From contig CAJTTN010000004.1 in the NCBI GenBank assembly GCA_910579215.1, positions 124,001 through 188,000 on the forward strand: a DNA stretch of 64,000 nucleotides, given 5' to 3'. The notes under the pieces are model-generated. The model did no database searches and had not been told where the DNA came from. It saw nothing but the letters and a program-made list of their open reading frames with translations. Shown one piece after another: positions 59,122-64,000 of this stretch. Source of the stretch: an uncultured Anaeroplasmataceae bacterium (lineage in GTDB: Bacteria; Bacillota_I; Bacilli_A; Acholeplasmatales; Anaeroplasmataceae). The translations under genes and the position numbers were made by a program. Within the stretch, counting starts at the first letter, position 1, and each line of letters starts with the position of its first letter.

Positions 59122-61161
59122 ATGAGTAAAACCATACGTAATGTAGCTGTACTAGGACATCAGGGGAGTGGAAAAACATCATTGATAGAATCCCTATCCT
59201 CCGTTGTTTCTAATCGTCCAAAGGGTAGCGTTGAGCGTAAAAATACAATTAGTGATTATTTGCCAGAGGAACAAAGTAGATTGGGCTCTGTTCGTTTATC
59301 TATTGTTCCAATAGAAACAGAAGAATGTATCATCAATTTAATAGACATACCAGGAAACGATGATTTTATTGGAGAAGCAATTTCTGCTGTTACTATTGTA
59401 AAAGGGGCTATTTTAGTTATTGATGCCTCTAGTGGTGTAGAAGTAGAAACTGTAAAGCATTGGAATTTTCTTAGAAAGAAAAATATTCCAACCTTAGTCT
59501 TTGTAAATAAGATGGATAAGGAAAATGTAGTATTTGAAAATATTCTTACAGAGATTAGAGAGAAGTTAGGAAAGAATGCGATTCCTTTTTGTTATCCTAT
59601 GGGACATAATGATAATTTTGATGGCTTTGTTAATGTTGTCACTTTAAAGGCTAGAAAATATAATGGTCAAATATGTGAGGATGCTGAGATCTATGATGAT
59701 AAAAAATTAAAGGTTTTTGAATTAAACAATATGATGGTAGAGGCTGTAGCTCAAACCTCTGAGGAATTGTTAGATAAGTTCTTCATGGGAGAGCCTTTAA
59801 CTCATGAGGAAATTCAAGTGGGATTACGCTCAGGTGTGCTTGCAGGTGAGTTGATTCCTGTATTAGTTGGCTGTGCAACAAAAAATATAGGTGTGCATAC
59901 TACCTTAAGAATGCTTATGGATTATTTGCCTAATCCTTCTGATTTAAACCCTATTATGGGTTACGATGATCATCAAAAGGAAATCTACAGAAAAACATTA
60001 AATGAGGAGCCATTTTCAGCCTTTGTCTTTAAAACCTATGTAGATTCCTATTCAGGGACTACAAGTATATTTAAAATTAATTCTGGTGTTTTACATGCTG
60101 GGGATGAGGTGATGATTGCTAACACAAAGAAAACCTTTGTTGTTGGGCAATTATTTAAGATTTGTGGAAACAAACAAACGGCTGTTCGTTCCTTAAGTGC
60201 TGGAGATATTGGTGTTTTAAATAAGGTAGAAGGCTTAGAATCGTCTATGACCTTATGCTCTTTAAAGCAATTTATTGTATATCCAAAAATAGAATTTCCA
60301 GGTGCTGTTTATTTTAAGGCCTTAGAAACTAAGAGTAAAGGGGATATAGATAAGCTTGGAGGGGTTCTAGCTAAAATGATGCTAGAGGATAAATCTTTAG
60401 AAATAAGAAGAAATATTGAAACCAATCAGCTTTTACTGGGGACATTAGGTGTTGGACATTTAACCTACATCTTAGAAAGAATGAAAAATTCTTATAAATT
60501 AGAGGTTTCCTTAAATGATTATAAGGTAGTTTATAGAGAGACTATTAAAGCCTCTGCCCATGGAACAGGAAGATACATTAAGCAAAGTGGTGGTTCCGGA
60601 TTCTATGGGGTAGTAGAAATGGATTTTTCTCCAGCAAAGGAAAATATTTTCACTGAGGAAGTATTTGGTGGTACAGTTCCAAAAAATTATTTTCCAGCTG
60701 TAGAAAAGGGCTTTACTGAAGCCTGTGAAAAGGGACTTCTAGCTGGTTTTCCTGTCATTGGAGTTAAGGCTTGCTTAAAGGATGGAAAATATCATGCAGT
60801 GGATTCTAATGAATTATCCTTTAAAATGGCTTCAATTCTTGCCTTTAAGGATGCCTATTTAAAATGTAAGCCATGTATTCTTGAACCAATATTGGAGGTT
60901 ACCGTTACCGTTCATACACAGGATGTAGGTACTATTTTATCGGATTTAAATTCAAGACGTGGAAGAATTACGGGAATGGACATCAATTCAGTAAAAGATC
61001 AAAAAATTACAGCATTAGTTCCTGAACGTGAAATATTAGAATATGTAAATGATTTAAAATCTATGACCCAGGGGAGTGGATATTTCTACCAACAATTCCA
61101 TAGCTACGATGAAGCGCCTAGTCATATTCAAGAAAAAATATTAAAGGAAATAAAACTATAA
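59122..61161 (+). CDS. EF-G-like GTPase (FusA paralogue)
   Basis: A 679-residue translation-factor-type GTPase. G1 is VLGHQGSGKTSLIESLS, G3 NLIDIPGNDDF (an Ile-Pro-Gly variant of DTPGH), G4 FVNKMDKE. Domains II-V follow, with HGTGRYIKQSGGSGFYGVVE and SRRGRITGMDIN in the C-terminal part. The unusual G3 and N-terminus place it with EF-G-like (EF-G2-type) paralogues rather than the main FusA. Role unknown; a cre-like site at its start suggests carbon-source control. AAAGGAATTGAG precedes the ATG. Confidence 0.88.
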   Translation: MSKTIRNVAVLGHQGSGKTSLIESLSSVVSNRPKGSVERKNTISDYLPEEQSRLGSVRLSIVPIETEECIINLIDIPGNDDFIGEAISAVTIVKGAILVIDASSGVEVETVKHWNFLRKKNIPTLVFVNKMDKENVVFENILTEIREKLGKNAIPFCYPMGHNDNFDGFVNVVTLKARKYNGQICEDAEIYDDKKLKVFELNNMMVEAVAQTSEELLDKFFMGEPLTHEEIQVGLRSGVLAGELIPVLVGCATKNIGVHTTLRMLMDYLPNPSDLNPIMGYDDHQKEIYRKTLNEEPFSAFVFKTYVDSYSGTTSIFKINSGVLHAGDEVMIANTKKTFVVGQLFKICGNKQTAVRSLSAGDIGVLNKVEGLESSMTLCSLKQFIVYPKIEFPGAVYFKALETKSKGDIDKLGGVLAKMMLEDKSLEIRRNIETNQLLLGTLGVGHLTYILERMKNSYKLEVSLNDYKVVYRETIKASAHGTGRYIKQSGGSGFYGVVEMDFSPAKENIFTEEVFGGTVPKNYFPAVEKGFTEACEKGLLAGFPVIGVKACLKDGKYHAVDSNELSFKMASILAFKDAYLKCKPCILEPILEVTVTVHTQDVGTILSDLNSRRGRITGMDINSVKDQKITALVPEREILEYVNDLKSMTQGSGYFYQQFHSYDEAPSHIQEKILKEIKL

Positions 61162-61167
61162 AGGTAT

Positions 61168-61199
61168 CCCTCTATGTAAATTTGCATAGAGGGTTTTTA
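61168..61199 (+). terminator. terminator after the EF-G-like gene
   Basis: CCCTCTATG and CATAGAGGG form a 9-bp stem with TTTTT. Confidence 0.85.
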
Positions 61200-61239
61200 A
61201 ATGCATAAATGGGATATACTATATATAGGAGGTAGCTAT

Positions 61240-62217
61240 ATGTGTACAGCAATTACTTTTAAGACAAAGGACTCATATTTTGGTAGAACGCTAGATAATC
61301 CTTATTCCTATGAGGAACAGGTAACAATTACCCCTAGAAATTATAGCTTGAAATTTAGGAAAAGAGAATCAATACAAAAGCATTTTGCTTTTATAGGTAT
61401 GGCGCATTTAACTAAAGAATATCCCTTATATTATGATGGATGTAATGAAAAAGGGTTAGCCATTGCAGCATTAAATTTTGTAGGGAATGCCTTTTTTCCT
61501 AAATCAGAAGTTGGAAAAGAAAATATATGTCAATTTGAATTTATCCCCTATATTCTTGCGACTTGCAAATCAATAGAGGAAGTATTAGAAAGATTACAAA
61601 ATCTTTTAATTATTGATGAACCTTTTTCTAAGGAATTTCCAACTGCAGAACTACATTATTTCATTTCAGATGCAAAAAGATGCATTACAGTTGAGCCCCA
61701 AAGGGACGGACTAAAAATATATGATAATCCTATAGGAGTATTAGCGAATAATCCACCCTTTCCTAACCAATTATTTCATTTAAATATCTTTATGGGATTA
61801 TCAAATACAAACCCCAATAATACATTTTCTAATCAAATAGATCTAAAGCCTTACAGCAAAGGAATGGGAGCCATTGGCTTACCAGGAGATTTATCCTCTC
61901 CTTCTAGGTTTGTACGAGCTTCTTTTGTTAAAATGAATTCTGTTTCTAAAAAGGATGAACTTTCAAGTGTGAGTCAATTTTTTCATATTTTAGCCTCTGT
62001 TGATCAGCAAAGAGGCTGTTGTAAAACAGAGGAAGGAGCCTATGAGGTTACCATATATACCTCTTGTATGAATCTCTCTAAAGGCTTCTATTATTATACT
62101 AGCTATGATAATCATCAAATAACAAGGGTATCTTTATTTGAAGAGGATTTAGAAGACCATTTGTTAGTATCCTATTCGTTACGCCTGCAGGAACAAATTT
62201 TTATTCAAAATAAATAA
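61240..62217 (+). CDS. choloylglycine hydrolase family (bile salt hydrolase / penicillin V acylase)
   Basis: A 325-residue Ntn-hydrolase. The ATG at 61240 follows AGGAGG and puts the nucleophile Cys at position 2, exposed when Met is removed (MCTAITFKTKDSYFGRTLDN); a longer frame from 61201 would bury it. Arg16 and Asp19, ANNPPFPNQLFHL, YSKGMGAIGLPGDLSSPSRF and the following VRASF fit the family's active site. Bile salt hydrolase is favoured by GLSNTNPNNTF and GDLSSPSRFVRASF, but penicillin V acylases are similar. No signal peptide. It suggests life in a bile-containing gut. Confidence 0.9.
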   Translation: MCTAITFKTKDSYFGRTLDNPYSYEEQVTITPRNYSLKFRKRESIQKHFAFIGMAHLTKEYPLYYDGCNEKGLAIAALNFVGNAFFPKSEVGKENICQFEFIPYILATCKSIEEVLERLQNLLIIDEPFSKEFPTAELHYFISDAKRCITVEPQRDGLKIYDNPIGVLANNPPFPNQLFHLNIFMGLSNTNPNNTFSNQIDLKPYSKGMGAIGLPGDLSSPSRFVRASFVKMNSVSKKDELSSVSQFFHILASVDQQRGCCKTEEGAYEVTIYTSCMNLSKGFYYYTSYDNHQITRVSLFEEDLEDHLLVSYSLRLQEQIFIQNK

Positions 62218-62225
62218 TTTTATGG

Positions 62226-62256
62226 ACACCTTAATCAAATAATTGAGGTGTTTTTA
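62226..62256 (+). terminator. terminator after the bile-salt-hydrolase-type gene
   Basis: ACACCTTAAT and ATTGAGGTGT pair (one G-T) around CAAATA, followed by TTTTTAT. Confidence 0.8.
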
Positions 62257-63271
62257 TAGGTCAGTACTATTTAAAAAAAGAAAATTTAAGCCATCTAGTT
62301 ATTATTTTCTTAGTCAATATAGTATATTACCTTTTGCATCCTTTTTGATATATTTTATGTTATACATAGCACTATTATTTATAACAAATATTTTAATTGC
62401 TAATCCTTATGAAATTGCTGCAAGCTATTATCTAGATAATAACTTTACATATGTGCCATTAAATGCTTCAGAACAGAATAAGGATCTTATCTTGTATTAT
62501 GGAGTAGAGCTTACAGATAAAGAAAAAATTGAATTGACTCCATTTTATTCTGTTACATATTGTACAGAATTTAATTTCAGCTTAGCAAAGAAAATAGAAG
62601 AGAAGGAGGGTTATAAACCATGCTTTGTCTTTGAAATAGATTATGAAGTACTTGGAAAAACATTTACTTATGATGGCGAAAAATATTATGTGAAGGGAAT
62701 TATAGATTATCCTTATTCAAAGGACTCAACCATATCTACATTATCTACTTTTTTTGTCATTGGAGAAAAGCCTGAAGAAAAGGATATATTTACCCTTTTT
62801 ACAAATTTTAATGATGATTTAAAATTGGTAGATTATTTTAAAGCAAAAAAAGTTTATTTAGAAAATTCTGGCTTTCTATCTGCAATTAACCAAAATTTAA
62901 AAAAAGATGTCTATCAAATTTTATTAATCATTACCATTTTAATCACATTATTTTTTTACGGTTTTGCAGGTGTAATTCAGATGAAAATTGATAAGAATAA
63001 GCTACTATTTTTAAGGCAATATGGAAAAAGCGAATTAGAATTATCAATCTCTAAAATTTTGGGGGAGATTCCTAAATTTATCCTTATTGGATTATTAGGG
63101 TATTTTTTAACTGCATATTTACTTAATATATACGAAAAGAATATTATTTTTCCTTGGAGAACAATGTTGATTCCATCGTTGCTTTTAACTATTTTACTCT
63201 TAATCATAAATTTCTTATTAATGCTTGTTTTACAATACATAGTTTGGAAAAAATATAATAAAAATTTATAA
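62243..63271 (+). CDS. orphan FtsX-like ABC permease, probably 5'-truncated
   Basis: An open frame of 342 codons for a membrane protein with the FtsX layout: one N-terminal segment (FASFLIYFMLYIALLFITNI), an outside domain of about 165 residues, and three C-terminal segments (ILLIITILITLFFYGFAGVI, FILIGLLGYFLTAYLL, LLLTILLLIINFLLMLVL). The longest frame begins with TTG inside the preceding terminator; no ribosome site fits, and the next ATG falls within the first membrane segment. It therefore looks like a permease that lost its start and promoter. It resembles the permeases at 49.9-52.6 kb in plan. The 37-bp repeat follows 22 bp after its stop. Confidence 0.55.
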   Translation: MRCFYRSVLFKKRKFKPSSYYFLSQYSILPFASFLIYFMLYIALLFITNILIANPYEIAASYYLDNNFTYVPLNASEQNKDLILYYGVELTDKEKIELTPFYSVTYCTEFNFSLAKKIEEKEGYKPCFVFEIDYEVLGKTFTYDGEKYYVKGIIDYPYSKDSTISTLSTFFVIGEKPEEKDIFTLFTNFNDDLKLVDYFKAKKVYLENSGFLSAINQNLKKDVYQILLIITILITLFFYGFAGVIQMKIDKNKLLFLRQYGKSELELSISKILGEIPKFILIGLLGYFLTAYLLNIYEKNIIFPWRTMLIPSLLLTILLLIINFLLMLVLQYIVWKKYNKNL

Positions 63272-63292
63272 GAAAACTTCTCCTGTTTTAAA

Positions 63293-63329
63293 ATGATACT
63301 TCCAAAGTAGACAAATAAAATAATTAAAA
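63293..63329 (+). repeat. 37-bp direct repeat, copy 2
   Basis: Same orientation as 48959-48995 with two differences. The following gap (63330-63559) has a 30-codon frame (VDLDLEIMKSALEVFSFDKN, then IKTNSF) without a start, possibly a relic. Confidence 0.75.
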
Positions 63330-63521
63330 GGAAACAATCTTTTAGTGGATTTAGACCTTGAGATTATGAAGTCTGCATTGGAGGTTTTTTCATTTGATAA
63401 AAATATTAAAACTAACTCTTTTTAAGAAATAGCATACTATGAAATATGTCTAGAAAGATTATATAAGATTAAAAAAATTAAGTTTTTTTAAATTTTTCTT
63501 TCATTTCCTAGGAGAATAGAG

Positions 63522-63527
63522 TATAAT
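63522..63527 (+). promoter_or_regulatory. -10 box of the YgjV-like gene
   Basis: TATAAT lies 32 bp before the start at 63560; GACGAGG serves as ribosome site. No clear -35 box. Confidence 0.5.
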
Positions 63528-63559
63528 AAGGCTTAGAAATTTTGACGAGGTTTTAATAT

Positions 63560-64000
63560 ATGTTTACTTTTACTTTAATTGATTTTAATATGACTCCTAT
63601 GCAGATAGCTGGAAATATTCTAACTTTAATAGGAATGAGTTTCTTTTTTATTAGCTCTTTTTTAAAGAAAAAAAGAGATATTGTTTTAACACAAACAGGA
63701 AATCACGCTATTAGCTTAATAGGTCAATGTCTTCTTGGACAGGTTTCAGGAGCTGTACAGGATGGTGTATCTGTAATCAGAAACATTTTTATTGTTTGTA
63801 ACAAGAATAACAAATATTGGAATATCTTTTTTATTGTTTTAGGTGTTGTTCTTGGTACAATTTTAAATGTTGTTTTACAGTTGGATTCTCCAATGATGAT
63901 TGCCCTAGGGTTTTTACCAGTCTTTGCAGCCTTCCAGTATTCTATCATTATCCTATTACCTAATGTTAAGGTTCCATGGATTAAAGCATCCATGGCATGC
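63560..64000 (+). CDS. YgjV-family membrane protein, cut by the window end
   Basis: An open frame of 147 codons that runs off the window. The start (MFTFTLIDFNMTPMQIAGNI) and the alternating hydrophobic segments (LTLIGMSFFFISSFL, IFFIVLGVVLGTILNVVL, FLPVFAAFQYSIIILLPN) with KKKRDIVLTQTGNHAISLIG and QDGVSVIRNIFIVCNK between them fit the YgjV-like inner-membrane family, of unknown function. The ATG follows GACGAGG. Confidence 0.75.
   Translation, partial: MFTFTLIDFNMTPMQIAGNILTLIGMSFFFISSFLKKKRDIVLTQTGNHAISLIGQCLLGQVSGAVQDGVSVIRNIFIVCNKNNKYWNIFFIVLGVVLGTILNVVLQLDSPMMIALGFLPVFAAFQYSIIILLPNVKVPWIKASMAC

Noticed and set aside
1..64000. CRISPR arrays, rRNA genes, complete insertion sequences or integrases
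   Set aside because: No regularly spaced repeats, rRNA-like stretches, transposase or recombinase genes were seen on either strand.

Overview
The window is 64 kb of AT-rich DNA from a walled, anaerobic, low-GC Gram-positive bacterium of the Bacilli/Mollicutes-related or Clostridia-like kind, probably a gut commensal. The signs are the gene order hrcA-grpE-dnaK-dnaJ-rsmE-mtaB, CIRCE-type heat-shock operators, peptidoglycan genes (murD, a transpeptidase, an ftsW/rodA-type gene), a trimeric [FeFe] hydrogenase, tandem DegV proteins and a bile-salt-hydrolase-type enzyme. The standard code (UGA = stop) fits all intact genes. Ribosome sites are strong, often GGTGA followed by an ATG, GTG or TTG start, so several starts given here are shorter than the longest open frame.

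Layout. 1-3.5 kb: MgtC-family protein, YidD and a DJ-1/PfpI protein (minus strand), then mntP-cysK. 3.5-11.2 kb: two very large lipoproteins built of MBG-like repeats. The first has a promoter with a G8 tract in its spacer; the second ends in a ComEC-like metallo-beta-lactamase domain. 11.3-14.5 kb: murD and two tandem degV genes whose first 347 bp are identical. 14.6-18.8 kb: hydCBA operon. 18.8-20.6 kb: graveyard in which a broken MATE transporter lies inside a broken ABC-F gene. 20.7-24.1 kb: XRE regulator, penicillin-binding protein, ispG. 24.2-32.8 kb: rpmG, an MBL hydrolase, the heat-shock operon, rsmE, mtaB and rpsU. 32.8-36.3 kb: SGNH esterase, ftsW/rodA, and a Fur-family regulator with a metal-exporter-like protein.

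36.3-38.5 kb: accessory island with an HTH-flavoprotein fusion and a KilA-N gene, beside tRNA-Glu. 38.7-46.8 kb: a cytidylate-kinase-like gene, flavin reductase, Smr and GNAT genes, the NAD operon nadB-nadC-nadA, an ABC-F factor and rlmD. 46.9-49.0 kb: decayed mobile-type DNA with a structured RNA, a broken DUF3800 gene, a decayed AlbA/COG2865-like tail and a degenerate copy of the rlmD 3' end. 49.0-52.8 kb: operon of one secreted protein and an ABC exporter with two FtsX-type permeases. 52.8-53.5 kb: broken LRR (BspA-like) gene. 53.7-61.2 kb: parE, parC with a long acidic tail, and an EF-G paralogue behind a cre-like site. 61.2-64 kb: bile-salt-hydrolase-type enzyme, orphan FtsX-like permease, and a YgjV-family gene cut by the window end.

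The core genes form ordinary operons. The novel material lies in the phase-variable-looking surface lipoprotein module, the secreted protein/ABC operon flanked by 37-bp direct repeats (one about 14 kb downstream), and the HTH-flavoprotein/KilA-N pair. All functions rest on sequence motifs read by eye; no search was run.
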